A DNA stretch of 64,000 nucleotides from Histomonas meleagridis (Eukaryota; Parabasalia; Tritrichomonadida; Dientamoebidae), in contig WSYJ01000081.1 in assembly GCA_020186115.1 (NCBI GenBank), forward strand, positions 124,001 through 188,000, written 5' to 3'. Positions 47,960 through 58,948 of this stretch are shown here, piece after piece. The position numbers and the translations under genes were made by a program. A model generated the notes under the pieces. It searched no databases. It saw nothing but the letters and a program-made list of their open reading frames with translations, and was not told the DNA's origin. Within the stretch, counting starts at the first letter, position 1. Every line of letters starts with the position of its first letter.

Positions 47960-50056
47960 TCAGTCGCTTTCCAACTCACTTTCATCATCCATAGCATTTT
48001 CCTCGTGCAGTCTTTTCAGCGCGTGATTATTTTCGATTTTTTCTACTGACACCAAATTCCCATTTTGGTTCATTTGGTTCAGCATTTGAGCTAACTCAGG
48101 CGTCAGCCCCAATTTATCGTTAATGAATTGTTCCTTTTCTCTTTTCTCAGCTTCCTCATCATAAACGTCGTTTTCATCGAATCCAACGATCAATGACACA
48201 AACGCTGTTTTATCCCTCATCGCAGTTAAGAAGAAATGTCGCACAATTTCTTCGAAAACTTCATTCAAATCCTTTATAGCATCAGAAGTATTCTCATTAT
48301 TATTCACAGTTCCATCATTCCACAACTTATTAATCACATAAAAATAACTCAACTTAAACAAATGCGCAAGCCCATTCTTTTTCTTAATAAATTGCTTAAG
48401 AATACGCGTGATCGATATTATATCTTCTTCTTCAAGGATTTCGAAGTTTTGTAACACAATGAAAAAAGGTGTTAATGCGTTTTGACGTCGAATAATTCGT
48501 TTCACAATCATTTCAGAGTTAAACATTCGAATGTCTTCAATAATTCGATCATCAGCAATGTCGTCTGGATTCGCATCTTCGTCTCTTTGGGTGATGCTGA
48601 CCTTCATTAAGTCGTTTTCTTGTGCTGTTATATATAATTGATGCAAATGATCAAGTGCAACTATGTTATCTTTGAGCATGGTCAACGTTTTCTTGGTTAA
48701 ATTGGACTGCGACAAGTAATCAATTAAAAAGTTTTCGATGTCAGAACTATATTTGGAGACAACTTCAGATGCTAATTCTGATTGGCGCTCATGTCGGTCG
48801 TCACGTATGATGGCATTAAGGAAAAGGGACAACGAGGAGTAGTACCGGCATATCGTTTGTAAGGCAGAGATTGATGTAATGCCATCTATTAACATTTGAT
48901 TGGAACTGATAAAAAACATTGCCATGGATTGAACATAACTTACAAATTCTGATGTGGCTAATGGTTTGACTTTAAGCTCAGCTCCATACTTTAATGAAAA
49001 ATCAATGAAAAATCTTGCAGTATCACAAAATTGTAGTTGTTCATTGGCTGGGCAACTTTTATCATAGGCGGCAAAGGCATGTGGAATACCCAGTTCAAAG
49101 GCAAGAGGAAATACTGACATGGAAATTACTTTGGCTGCAGCTTGCTCAGCTTCTTTAGTAAATCGAGCTGTCTGTGAAGATTTCTCAATTGGGCGATTGC
49201 GCATTGGAAGATGTTTGCCTGAAGGAAGTGGTGCTTTTCCACTTAATGAAAGATTGATTGGCATTGTATAACCAGATTTCCCGTGACCAGTAACTGTCAC
49301 AGATCCACCCCAATGTCCGTGTCTGGAACTAGAATGAATGACGTTTTTCTGTGAGTTTATGAAGTTCCTTAAGAATTTGGATGACGGTTTCTGCTCGGAC
49401 GGTTTATCCGGCTCGTCACTTTTTTTAAGAGGAAGATATGGTACAAAAGTGCCATAGAAGATGCCAAGAAGAAGACGTGCAAATTTCATGGAACGATCAC
49501 CAAATCTGATGAGTTTGAGGTTTTCAATGACATCAAAAAGATATGAGTCAATAAAAATTTGAACAATTCGTTCATGAACATCTGGGGATGAAGGAATAAT
49601 GGCTATATTACGTATAAACGTCATTGCTAGTTCTGCTCGATTTAATAATTGTACTTCAGCACGAGGGTTTTCAATAATAGAGGCTGTATATTCAAGTACT
49701 TTGGCAAATATTTCTGGATGAAAACTAGCTTCGTTTTTGTATTGTTTTAAAATATCCATTTGTTTATCATATTCTTCGGCATTGGGAGAGGGTAAGTAAG
49801 TAACAGCTGTTAAAGCTTTTAATGCAACATAAGAAATAGGTTCACCAACTAATAGAAGTGGAATGAAGTCTCTCTTAAATACATCAAATTCATATACTTG
49901 TGAACAAACATTTTTTGCTGCTTCATCATCATGCCAAATAGAAAATGCAAGTTCATTAAGATTAAGTTGACAGTCATCACTAGGCACATACCCGTTTGGT
50001 GTATTATGACCTAAAGATGTACAGAGAGAACTTATCCTTTCAGATGTAGCTTGCAT
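47960..50056 (-). CDS. Timeless/Tof1/Swi1-like replication fork protection protein
   Basis: The protein has 698 residues, starting at ATG 50056. The N-terminal two thirds match the Timeless armadillo-like domain: LNELAFSIWHDDE, VFKRDFIPLLLVGEP, ALKALTAVTYLP, AMTFIRNIAIIP and the diagnostic basic-Gly element SSRHGHWGGSVTV, equivalent to the SRHxRFGG loop of human TIMELESS. The protein then continues in helices and an acidic C-terminus (DDESELESD). It travels with the replisome, with Tipin/Csm3, to couple helicase and polymerase and signal fork stalling. The PARP-binding C-terminal half of animal Timeless is absent. The promoter shares GGCGCC and a CCATTTATTAA string with H4. Confidence 0.85.
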   Translation of the reverse strand: MQATSERISSLCTSLGHNTPNGYVPSDDCQLNLNELAFSIWHDDEAAKNVCSQVYEFDVFKRDFIPLLLVGEPISYVALKALTAVTYLPSPNAEEYDKQMDILKQYKNEASFHPEIFAKVLEYTASIIENPRAEVQLLNRAELAMTFIRNIAIIPSSPDVHERIVQIFIDSYLFDVIENLKLIRFGDRSMKFARLLLGIFYGTFVPYLPLKKSDEPDKPSEQKPSSKFLRNFINSQKNVIHSSSRHGHWGGSVTVTGHGKSGYTMPINLSLSGKAPLPSGKHLPMRNRPIEKSSQTARFTKEAEQAAAKVISMSVFPLAFELGIPHAFAAYDKSCPANEQLQFCDTARFFIDFSLKYGAELKVKPLATSEFVSYVQSMAMFFISSNQMLIDGITSISALQTICRYYSSLSLFLNAIIRDDRHERQSELASEVVSKYSSDIENFLIDYLSQSNLTKKTLTMLKDNIVALDHLHQLYITAQENDLMKVSITQRDEDANPDDIADDRIIEDIRMFNSEMIVKRIIRRQNALTPFFIVLQNFEILEEEDIISITRILKQFIKKKNGLAHLFKLSYFYVINKLWNDGTVNNNENTSDAIKDLNEVFEEIVRHFFLTAMRDKTAFVSLIVGFDENDVYDEEAEKREKEQFINDKLGLTPELAQMLNQMNQNGNLVSVEKIENNHALKRLHEENAMDDESELESD

Positions 50057-50265
50057 TTAATAAATGGCGCCACTGTTCCATTCCCTTTCCAATAAGCGCC
50101 TAAAAAAATGACAGTTATCATTTCATTGAAAAAAAGCGGCATTTTATTTTTTCTGAATTTCCACCTTTAAAACCAAAGAACCCATTATTGCATTACATTG
50201 ATATCCTTTGTATTATTTGCTTTAAACCATAAACAAAACACACTTCATAAAATATTTTAAGAAAG

Positions 50266-50643
50266 TTATGCTTTGTGATAATAAAAATTGAATTGTTTTG
50301 CATTATTTCCATCTATAGAATTCCAATATGGAACAATGCATTTTTCCATAAAATCCGCAAAGTCAATCGAAATATTTTCTTTTCCTAGGTCATATATATA
50401 AAAGTCAATTTTTTTTTCTTTGATCCATTCTAATTCTCTTATCCAGTCTGCAAAAAAATTCCAATTCCAATATGTACTGTTCCAATCAGGTTCATTAAAT
50501 TTGAAAGTTTTTCCCAAACTTTCAAAAGCAGCAAATTCATTTATCCAAGATGAAGCACAAATAATTGCAACAAAGGTATCTGGAGGTGCATCTATGCTCT
50601 GAGGGTTAAAGTCATCAAGTTTGGATATTTTACCTTTTTCCAT
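50266..50643 (-). CDS. Hypothetical protein, 125 residues
   Basis: Starts at ATG 50643 (MEKGKISKLDDFNP). Composition is clearly protein-like and rich in aromatic residues: FVAIICASSWINEFAAFESLG, WNSTYWNWNFFADWI, EKCIVPYWNSIDGN. No transmembrane helix, no known motif. It lies between Timeless and the acyltransferase, divergent from the latter with 122 bp between starts. A small cytosolic alpha/beta protein is likely; function unknown. Confidence 0.65.
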   Translation of the reverse strand: MEKGKISKLDDFNPQSIDAPPDTFVAIICASSWINEFAAFESLGKTFKFNEPDWNSTYWNWNFFADWIRELEWIKEKKIDFYIYDLGKENISIDFADFMEKCIVPYWNSIDGNNAKQFNFYYHKA

Positions 50644-50765
50644 ATATTCCTCAAGTAAAATGTGACATTTTTTGAAAACGCTCTTTAGAACAAAAAAATC
50701 AGTTTTTTATTGATAGAAAAAAAAAATGACATTTTTATTTCCATTGAAATGATTTATCAACCAAA

Positions 50766-51980
50766 ATGATCTCTCGGCCAATCACCAAGCTTGATGTTTA
50801 TGATCTTGAAGCAAGTTGTATGATTCAGTTAGCCGTAGAATTTTCAAACAAGAATGTTATGTTCCAAGTTATTGATAATCTTCAAAAATCAATTATTGGT
50901 TTGCATCTCAAAACTGATGACAAAAGACTAATTTACACGCCTGAAGAAGTAAAGGTTGCCAAGATTCCCGACAATCTTCAAACACTTCAAGAAGCAACAG
51001 AATGGGTCGTAAAAAATAATACACCAAATTATAAAGATAGAATTGCTTCATTATCAGCAAGTGATAACAAAGTAGTGTTGAATATTAATCACGCGATGGC
51101 AGATGGTGGATACTTCAAGTATATTATTGATCATCTTTTTTATCCACCTTCCAAAACGCCATATTTCACTCGTCTTACAACTGATATATTTTCTTCACAA
51201 ATATCCAGTTCTCCTGATACTGTCAAACTATGGCAATGTGATCCTAATTTAACACGAATACAATCCAAATCTAAACTTCCTAAAGTTCCCAGCTCTTACG
51301 CCAAATACCATACCTTCAGTTCTTCCACTTATGATTTTAAATGCTATAATCCTCGTACGCAGAAGTGTGATGGGCTTACTGAAACTTTTTGGCTTTCGCT
51401 CATTCTTTCAACCGCCGCTCACAACGGTTTTCTTGACAAAACCGTCGGGTGTTGCACGTGCGTTGATTTACGCCCTTATCTTTTGCCTCATGAGAACGAT
51501 TTTTCCATTGGAAATTGTTTCTCTGAGATCACTGCAAGTACTCCTATTTCTTTAAATGCCACACTTAGAGATGTTGGAGCAAGAATGCGAGAAGACTTAA
51601 TGAAACGTAATAAAAGAGGAGAAGCATTTGGCTTCTTAAAGAACATCGGTAAGCCAATGGTAGATCCAATTATTCCAGGAGTTGGATTGGAGATATCAAA
51701 TGTTGGATTGATCAAAATCAAAAAACCAATCAAAGATGTTTGGATGTCATTATCTATGCAAGCTAAGTATACAGAAGATATTGTTTCTTTAATGGGATTC
51801 TCGGTCTTAGGAAATGGTCGAAATGATACGACAATCAGATTCAGGTATTGCGATTCAAAACTTGCTGACGACGAAACAAAATCAATCACTAACTCTATAG
51901 AATACTTCTTTAAGAATATTTCGCTCGATAAAACTGTTGGCGATGCATTGGATGAACTGAAATATGTTCAAAAGTTATAA
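50766..51980 (+). CDS. Condensation-domain-like acyltransferase (HxxxD)
   Basis: The protein has 404 residues, starting at ATG 50766. The catalytic motif HAMADGG (HxxxD) at about residue 113, preceded by VVLNIN, and a later DFxxG-region analogue place it among BAHD/alcohol-acetyltransferase/condensation-type acyltransferases. These transfer acyl groups from CoA or carrier proteins to alcohols or amines. The length and two-lobed layout fit a single stand-alone domain, with no carrier or adenylation domain nearby. The substrate cannot be predicted. The gene is single-exon and soluble. Confidence 0.8.
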   Translation: MISRPITKLDVYDLEASCMIQLAVEFSNKNVMFQVIDNLQKSIIGLHLKTDDKRLIYTPEEVKVAKIPDNLQTLQEATEWVVKNNTPNYKDRIASLSASDNKVVLNINHAMADGGYFKYIIDHLFYPPSKTPYFTRLTTDIFSSQISSSPDTVKLWQCDPNLTRIQSKSKLPKVPSSYAKYHTFSSSTYDFKCYNPRTQKCDGLTETFWLSLILSTAAHNGFLDKTVGCCTCVDLRPYLLPHENDFSIGNCFSEITASTPISLNATLRDVGARMREDLMKRNKRGEAFGFLKNIGKPMVDPIIPGVGLEISNVGLIKIKKPIKDVWMSLSMQAKYTEDIVSLMGFSVLGNGRNDTTIRFRYCDSKLADDETKSITNSIEYFFKNISLDKTVGDALDELKYVQKL

Positions 51981-53122
51981 ATAAAAATTTAAATCTTTTA
52001 ACATATTTGAGGTAATATATTAAATTCATTGCGCTATGTTATACCGAATATCATTTTGAAGATAAAAAATCATAAAAATTAAATTTTTAGCATAAATAAA
52101 TTGTTTTCTCGGCCTGCATCACTTTGAATATTTTGAAATATTTTGGTAATTTCTTTTTGCAATCCCATGATAAAAGGCTGATTTAATTAAACTTTTCGGA
52201 TAAATAAAACATTGTTTAAGTGGAAAATGTAATGTTTTGAATATATCTTCACAGAAAAATATTTGTTATTGCCCAATACATAATGTCGTAATGTTTGATG
52301 TTTTCTTTAGTATCTTGTTTCAAAAACGCTTTGTTTCATCTTTTCCATTTACAAAGAAAAATCATTTCCAATCAAACAAAACTTTCACAATCTTTTTTCA
52401 GCATGCAATTTTTTCACTTGACCAATTTCTTTGATGAAGATTTAAACAAACTTAAATATCAAAATTCATCATATTTTTTCTCTTTGAAGTTATCTATTTA
52501 ATTATTTTTTCACAAAAAAGAAATACATTTACACAAAATTCTTTTAGTTTTATTTTTTTTTTTTTTACAGATTCATTTGAAATACAAACACTTTCTATAA
52601 CTTCTGTTGATGAATATAATATAAAGGATAAATATAAATATAACAGTGAATCATTACATGTTATTATTTATTGACTATATTTTACTATTTATTTGTTATA
52701 ATAAAAGTATACAATTGTTAATTTAAAAAATTTGGTAGCTTTAAAATGAATTGATCGCCTCTGTTTCTCTGTTACTAAAATTTTTAGAAAGACAGTGACA
52801 TTCTCCAGCACACAACAAAAAATTCACATTCACTAGAATTTTGATTTAGACATTTGTTATCGAAAAATATGGTGTGATATAAAAAGAATTTTTAGTTTTT
52901 GGTCTTTAAACTGGTTTACAAAGTAATCTTTATGAACCAAAAGAAGCACTTAATCTAAAATGAAAAGTATATTAAAATATATTAAATTTATTTTGACTTA
53001 TCAACATCAAATAGAATTATATTTAAAAAAAAATACTCACAAAACAAAGGAATTGTGAAAATAAAATTGCTAGAGTATGTATTTATATATTTAAAACAAA
53101 TAATTAAATTTATGAGCATGCA
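51981..53122. other. Long AT-rich intergenic
   Basis: About 1.1 kb between the convergent acyltransferase and ankyrin locus 3. Oligo-T/A runs (for example 52553-52566). Short frames at 52237-52501 are Phe/Ser-rich and look random. No RNA gene seen. Confidence 0.4.
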
Positions 53123-54546
53123 TTAAATATTTTCATGATCTGAAGCACTTATAACATTTTGAAATAATTCAATAATTTCTTTTTTACAATTTTCGGATGC
53201 TAGCATAAGAGCTGTAAAAAGAATTTCAAATAATTTCCAAATATTATTTTATATTTTCAAATTGTCAATGGATAAATTAAACAATATAAATAAACATTTT
53301 TAATGTTGATATTAATTCTTTTATGTTCAAGAAGTAATTTAACGATTTCTATGTATCCATTTTTAGATGCATAAATAAGTGCTGTATTAAAAAATTTGAA
53401 TAATTTCCAAATATTATTTTGAAATATAAAATTATAAAAATAAATCCAAAATAAAACAAATAAATATCTTTAGCATTGATATTAATTCGTTTTTGTTCAA
53501 GAAGTAATTTAACGATTTCTATGTATCCATTTTTAGATGCATAAATAAGTACTGTATTAAAAAATTTGAATAATTTGAAAATATTATATATAATTTAAAA
53601 ATTATTAAAACAAATTATATATAAAACAAATAAATATCTTTAGCATTGATATTAATTCTTTTTTGTTCAAGAAGTAATTTAACAATTTCAATGTAATTTT
53701 TTTTAACTGCAACAGTAAGTACATTCTCCAATTTTTTTGAAATAATTTCTAAACATTTCTTTAAAATACTAATATTCCTAATATTGATATCAGTTCCTTC
53801 ATGATCAAGAAGTAATTTAACGATTTCTATGTTTCCATTTTGAGAAGCTAAAATAAGTGCTGTATTAAATATTTAAAACAATTTTCAAATATTATTTTGA
53901 AATTCGAAATTATTAAAATAAATTTTAAATAAAACAAACAAATATCTTTAGCATTAACATCAATACCCCCATGTTCAAGAAGTAATTTAACGATTTCTGT
54001 ATAACCATTTGAAGATGCATACATAAGTGCTGTATAAAACATTATAAATAAATTTGAAATATTATTTTGAAATCCAAAAATTTTAGAACAAATTCGAAGT
54101 AAAATAAATATATATCTTTAATATTGAGATCGATTCCTTCTTTCTTAAGAAGCAATTTAACTATGTCTACATAATTTTCGGCAGATGCATAAAAAAGAGC
54201 TGTTCTAAATAGTATAAATAATTTTGATATATTATTTTGAATGATAAAATTACTAAGACAAATATCTAATAAAACAATAAAATTTCAGTAATAACATTAA
54301 CATCAATTCCTTCTTGTTCAAGAAGTAATTTGACAATTTCTATATATCCCTTTTGTAATGCAAAAATAAGTGATGTTCTAAATAATATAAATGATTTCTA
54401 AATATTATTTCGAAATATAAAATTATATAAAAAAATATTAAATATTATAAACATAAGTCTTTGGCATTGATATCGATTCCTTCTTGTTCAAGAAGTAATT
54501 TAACGATTTCTGTATGACCATTTTTAGATGCTCTAAGAAGTGCTGT
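53123..54546 (-). repeat. Ankyrin module train of locus 3 (9 modules, 170-bp period)
   Basis: Minus-strand modules begin at 54546, 54376, 54203, 54033, 53863, 53725, 53555, 53385 and 53215. The intervals are 170, 173, 170, 170, 138, 170, 170 and 170 bp. Each is an intact ankyrin repeat such as TALMYASSNGYTEIVKLLL with a GIDVNAKDI-type end, followed by an AT-rich spacer of about 77 nt carrying stops and ending in TTTGGAAATTATT-like sequence. The final module is diverged (TALMLASENCKKEII) and closes with ASDHENI and a stop at 53123-53125. Period and organisation match locus 1, although the sequences differ. Confidence 0.85.
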
Positions 54547-55862
54547 TTTAAATATTTTAAATAAATTCCAAATATTATTTTGAAATCCAAAATCGTTGAA
54601 ACAAAATTCAAACAAAGCAAATATATATTTGCAGGCATACATTTAGCATTAATATCAATTCCTTCTTGTTCTAAAATATATTTAACAAGTTCAATGTTTC
54701 CAGATCCTGATGAAAATGCTAAAATATTTGTTGGAATTTGATTATTTTGAAGAAAATATTTAACAAGATATAAGTTTCCAATGAGTGCTGATGCATTAAT
54801 AATGTCATCATTGATTTTCATCCCTTCTTCAAGTAAAAATGTGAAAATTTCATAATTATAATATAAAATACAATATGCCCCTAATTCTTCTAAAATAATT
54901 TTCCCAAATTTATAATATCCACCAATTATGTACAGTTTTTGAAAATGTTCTAGTTCATCATTAATTTCTTCTAATTTATTTTCATAAATATATTTAAAGA
55001 TTTTATTTCGATGAAATTGAATCGCTGTTTCAGGTGCTTCTGCAAATGAAGAATGATTTTGTTCGCACAAATGAATAATTTCTTCATTTCCACCTGCAAC
55101 TGCATATTTACCTGTGTATTTTACTTTTGCACCATTCATAAGTAAAAACTTAAAACATTTAACTGACCCAAAAAATGCTGCATAATCAATTAATGTAACA
55201 TTATCTTGATTAATAAATGAACATCTTTCATAAAGTGATGGTTTAATTGTTTGATTAAAACTAAAATCAATTTGTGATGATATTTCTTGTAGTTTTTCTA
55301 TTTCATAATTTCGAATTATTTTTGTAATTTCATTTGCATTAACTCCTTCTTTAATTAATTGTTTATGAAGTGCCCAATCATTCTTGGAAAGTTCTTCATA
55401 ATTGTTCTTGATTGGCTCCATAAACGAATAATCAATATATTCTTCAATTTTATTTTTTGGTATATAATGTACAAAATATGGATTTTTTTTAACTTTAACA
55501 ATTTTAACTTCAAGTAATTTGTGCTCAATCATATACTCAAGAATGAAATTAGATTCTTGGTTATTATTTTTAAAAAGAAAACATGTAAATGTATCAAAAA
55601 TTTGATGCTTATTATTATTTTCTTCAAATATTTCTATTTCCCTTAAAAAATTCATATATAGATCAAAAGATCTCATTTTCGAAATGTAAATAGCATAATA
55701 TATCATTTGGCTAATAATTAAATTATAAGATATTGAATGAATATCATCAAATTTTTTAACAATTGAATTTATGGAATAAAGAAAATTTTCTTTATTTAGA
55801 TTAAAGATGATCTCTTTAAGAGACATTGGTATCTCCCACTCATCATTGAATTGTTTATTCAT
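54438..55862 (-). CDS. DUF3447/ankyrin protein, N-terminal long frame of locus 3
   Basis: The frame has 474 codons from ATG 55862 (MNKQFNDEWEIPMSL). It has the same layout as locus 1: helical N-terminus, NDWALHKQLIKEGVN, RNYEIEKLQEIS, ERCSFINQDNVTLIDYAAFF, AVAGGNEEIIHLCEQNH, then ankyrin repeats with GNIELVKYILEQEGIDIN. After INAK (about 54650) the frame reads through the first spacer and then runs out of phase across module 1, ending by chance at 54438. The authentic protein presumably continues through the module train to 53123. It is 40-60 percent similar by eye to loci 1 and 2 in the core. Confidence 0.85.
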   Translation of the reverse strand: MNKQFNDEWEIPMSLKEIIFNLNKENFLYSINSIVKKFDDIHSISYNLIISQMIYYAIYISKMRSFDLYMNFLREIEIFEENNNKHQIFDTFTCFLFKNNNQESNFILEYMIEHKLLEVKIVKVKKNPYFVHYIPKNKIEEYIDYSFMEPIKNNYEELSKNDWALHKQLIKEGVNANEITKIIRNYEIEKLQEISSQIDFSFNQTIKPSLYERCSFINQDNVTLIDYAAFFGSVKCFKFLLMNGAKVKYTGKYAVAGGNEEIIHLCEQNHSSFAEAPETAIQFHRNKIFKYIYENKLEEINDELEHFQKLYIIGGYYKFGKIILEELGAYCILYYNYEIFTFLLEEGMKINDDIINASALIGNLYLVKYFLQNNQIPTNILAFSSGSGNIELVKYILEQEGIDINAKCMPANIYLLCLNFVSTILDFKIIFGIYLKYLKQHFLEHLKMVIQKSLNYFLNKKESISMPKTYVYNI

Positions 55863-56594
55863 CTTTTGTTTTTTTTGAATTTTTTCAAGTTTAGGTTGAG
55901 ACTACTCGTACAACTGTATGCACTTTTTCAATAGCTTATGAAAAATTTTCTTTTTGTGGGGATTGAATTTAAACGGTCGCTGTTTTTTATTTAATTTTAT
56001 TTTTTCCCCCTTCATTTATTTAATTTTATTATTTTTAATGGTATTCGGAATAAATTTTAGTGAAAAAACTGCATTCCCATAACAAGTATTTTTTTGTTTT
56101 TGCAAATTATATGCTTATTTTGGAATTGGTGAAGAAAAATAAAAAAAAAATGGATATTTGTATGCACTGCTGTACATTTGCAAATACTTTGTAATATTAG
56201 TTTGGTATTAAAAAATATTTTTATCAAAAAATTTTGCAATTTTTGTAAATATAACATTTTTCAATAAATTAAATTGTATTTTTTATTGATTTACAAATTT
56301 GGTATTTACTCAATATTTTTTATATTAATATCAATTCATTATTGTTTGATAAGTGATTTTAGATATGTTATCATTAGGGGTTTTCATACTAAAACCGTCC
56401 ACTTTTTGAATTGATCAAACAAAAGAAAAGCATGAATCCCTTAAAGGAATTAGAAAAAAAACTTTGATAAACAAATATGATTCGGAAAAAGGTTTATTTC
56501 ATTTAAAAATTTATATTAACTTCTTATTTATCAAATATTTTTTCTGAGAAACACTGAAGAAATTATTGGATATCAATGATAAACATTTATTTTA
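55863..56594. other. Intergenic
   Basis: AT-rich. AACGG at 55971 on the plus strand lies about 110 bp upstream of the locus 3 ATG, and CCACTTTTTG occurs near 56398. No supported gene. Confidence 0.4.
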
Positions 56595-57842
56595 TTACCT
56601 AAGTAGTAAAAGAGACTGAGAAATTGAAGCTCTTTTCGATGGGAACATTTTCCAAATTTGCAATGAATCATCAGGAGCTGCCGTAGCTACTGTTGTACCA
56701 TCTGGTGAATGACACATGTAAAGAATTCTTTGCCGATGATTATGAAATGAAGCAACAGGTGATAAATCAGTTCCTTTCCAAATAGCCAAATGGTTCTGTG
56801 AATAACCATGTGTAGAGAAAATTTCATCATATTCGGAATTCCAAAATAAGTTACAAACTTGTGAACCAGTGTTAATACTTTTAATTGTATCACCTGTTTG
56901 AACATTCCACATTTTAATACATCGATCAGCTGTACCACCTCCAGTAACAATTAAATCTTTATTAGTTGGACACCAAGAAACGGCTCTGATTGCAGCTTCA
57001 TGTTCGGAATATGTAACTAATGGTTCTTTATCGAGATTTCTTTGATCCCAAATTTTGACTGTACAATCATTACCACATGTTGCATAAAGATATGAATCTG
57101 GTTGAAATTTTACAGAACAAACTTCCTCTAAATGTGATGATTGAATATTTATGATTGGTTTCTCATCACGCATATCGATTATTGAAGAAGAACCATCGCT
57201 ACAACCCGTAAGAATTTGATTGGATTTCCAATCAATTGATAAAACTGTCGTTTCGAAAAGTCGCGTTTCATATGTAGTACTATTTGTAAAAATATCATAT
57301 ATAATTCCATCTCCTTCATGACAGCCAAAAAAGAGTTTATCTCCATAAGGATTAAACTTCAAAGAAACAACATCAAGTGGAAGATTACGAGGCTCATGTG
57401 ATTCCATTGTTTTAGGATTGAAGAATAAAACTTTATCTTCTAATGCAAATGCAATTGTGTTATTTCGTGACCAATCAAGTGGAGAAATATAAAAGTCTGA
57501 TAAAATATTATCTAACTCAACAACATGAATTGGCTTTGATGGGAAATGTCTTACATTTGAAGAAGGTGAAGATACAGGTGATGTTTGTAAAGATGTTTGT
57601 CTTCTTCTTGGTGAAGATTGATTAAATTGTGCATTAGGAGAACAAAAACTAGATTTTAATGAATTTAATCTTTCATTTTCAGGATAATTTAATGAAGTTA
57701 ATTTCGATGATCTTCGATGAAGATTTCTATCTGGAGTCATTGATACTCTACCATTATTATTTGGTTTTATTGGTGAAAAGAACCTATCACTTATTGATGA
57801 TTTTTTTGTTGGAGTTCTTGAAAGTCTCGAAGAATAATCCAT
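56595..57842 (-). CDS. Cdc20/Cdh1-family WD40 activator of the anaphase-promoting complex
   Basis: The protein has 415 residues, starting at ATG 57842. The N-terminus is basic and Ser/Thr-Pro-rich (PTKKSS, SSPRRRQTS), with a C-box-like SDRFFSP in place of DRYIP. The family signature follows: ELDNILSDFYISPLDWS, then seven WD40 blades, for example CGNDCTVKIWDQRN and GGGTADRCIKMWNV. It ends in LLLLR, resembling the C-terminal Ile-Arg tail used to dock on the APC/C. The substrate-recruiting role in mitotic exit is inferred from the family. It is divergent from the Myb gene, with 88 bp between starts. Confidence 0.92.
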   Translation of the reverse strand: MDYSSRLSRTPTKKSSISDRFFSPIKPNNNGRVSMTPDRNLHRRSSKLTSLNYPENERLNSLKSSFCSPNAQFNQSSPRRRQTSLQTSPVSSPSSNVRHFPSKPIHVVELDNILSDFYISPLDWSRNNTIAFALEDKVLFFNPKTMESHEPRNLPLDVVSLKFNPYGDKLFFGCHEGDGIIYDIFTNSTTYETRLFETTVLSIDWKSNQILTGCSDGSSSIIDMRDEKPIINIQSSHLEEVCSVKFQPDSYLYATCGNDCTVKIWDQRNLDKEPLVTYSEHEAAIRAVSWCPTNKDLIVTGGGTADRCIKMWNVQTGDTIKSINTGSQVCNLFWNSEYDEIFSTHGYSQNHLAIWKGTDLSPVASFHNHRQRILYMCHSPDGTTVATAAPDDSLQIWKMFPSKRASISQSLLLLR

Positions 57843-57873
57843 GAATAAATTTCTAAACGTATAGTCCTATCGT

Positions 57874-57900
57874 AAACCGTGAAAACTACTTTACGGTTAA
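57874..57900. promoter_or_regulatory. Inverted ACCGT/ACGGT pair in the Cdc20-Myb promoter
   Basis: AAACCGT and ACGGTTA face each other within the 88-bp divergent promoter, and CGCGCCATTTAA follows just before the Myb start. The ACGGTT arm resembles, but does not exactly match, the Myb core AACGG. Confidence 0.35.
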
Positions 57901-57930
57901 AAATCCGCGCCATTTAATTTCTGAGGAATT

Positions 57931-58488
57931 ATGGAATCCATGAATCAAATCCCAAATCAGATGCAAGGAATCAATCAAAACATCAACAGCGTGCCTGTCC
58001 AGATGAATTTAAACCCAGACATGCTCAATTACTACGTTTCAATGATCCAAAATCAACCTATGGATATTAAAGATATTAAATCCCCAGAAATGGCCATAAA
58101 GGGAACTTGGACTGTCCAAGAGGATGAGCTTTTGAAGGATGCGGTCCAAAAAATAGGTACAACAAAATGGATAGATATTGCAAAATTTGTTCCTTCAAGA
58201 ACACCAAAACAATGTAGAGAAAGGTGGCATAATAGGCTTTCTCCTGAACTCAAGCATGGACCTTTCGAACCATGGGAAGATCAAATAATTATTACAAAGC
58301 AAAAAGAAATTGGAAACAGATGGTCTTTAATTGCACAATCATTACCAGGGAGGAGTCCTGGTTCGGTTAAAAATAGGTGGTATGCTGGATTAAGAAACTC
58401 AAACCAAAACACTGATTTTTCCATTACACAAATAAATGGAATGATGAACGACCAACAAATAACATCAAGCCAGCTCGAGCAAGTGTAG
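57931..58488 (+). CDS. R2R3 Myb DNA-binding protein
   Basis: The protein has 185 residues, starting at ATG 57931. An Asn/Gln/Met-rich leader of about 57 residues precedes two Myb repeats: R2 with GTWTVQEDELL, WIDIAKFVPSRT and QCRERWHNRL, and R3 with GPFEPWEDQII, WSLIAQSLPGRS and VKNRWYAGLR. All recognition-helix features (CRERWHN, VKNRWY) are kept. Trichomonad Myb proteins of this type bind promoter elements in place of many classical factors. The gene shares a promoter with the Cdc20-like gene, so cell-cycle-linked expression is plausible. Confidence 0.95.
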   Translation: MESMNQIPNQMQGINQNINSVPVQMNLNPDMLNYYVSMIQNQPMDIKDIKSPEMAIKGTWTVQEDELLKDAVQKIGTTKWIDIAKFVPSRTPKQCRERWHNRLSPELKHGPFEPWEDQIIITKQKEIGNRWSLIAQSLPGRSPGSVKNRWYAGLRNSNQNTDFSITQINGMMNDQQITSSQLEQV

Positions 58489-58948
58489 AAAACTCATTAA
58501 ATCTTCAAAGTTATCCTAAAATTAGTTTTTGACCACGATATTCAAAAATTTGGTTTTTACACTCAGAAATTTCAATGGAGAAAATTTTGCTCGTTTCATC
58601 TCATCATTGATCTCCATGAAGTTCTCGAACTCGGAATCATAATTTTTAATAATTATTTTGAGTTTTTTGCTAGACATTTTCTTGTGCATTCATTATATTC
58701 TTCTGGGTAATTTTTATTAATGATAGGTATCAAGATATCATTGATTTGTCAGGCAATGAAATTCCAAACCAGAAATTTTTCTGACACAAAAGAATTCATA
58801 AAAAGTTGACTTTTTTGACCACTTTACTTAAAAACGTTGAGAAAAGTCTTTGGTTAACCACAGACCAACAGCTTTCAGATAAACAAAAAAATCAATTTTC
58901 AATACATTTATTCAATTCCAAAACTTCCACAGAAATCGAACGACCACA
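58489..58948. other. Intergenic
   Basis: AT-rich. GACCACTTTAC at about 58817-58827 lies roughly 120 bp before the kinase start. No other gene seen. Confidence 0.4.

Noticed and set aside
52237-52501. Overlapping short frames in the 1.1-kb gap
   Set aside because: Phe/Ser/Asn-rich low complexity with no conserved features.
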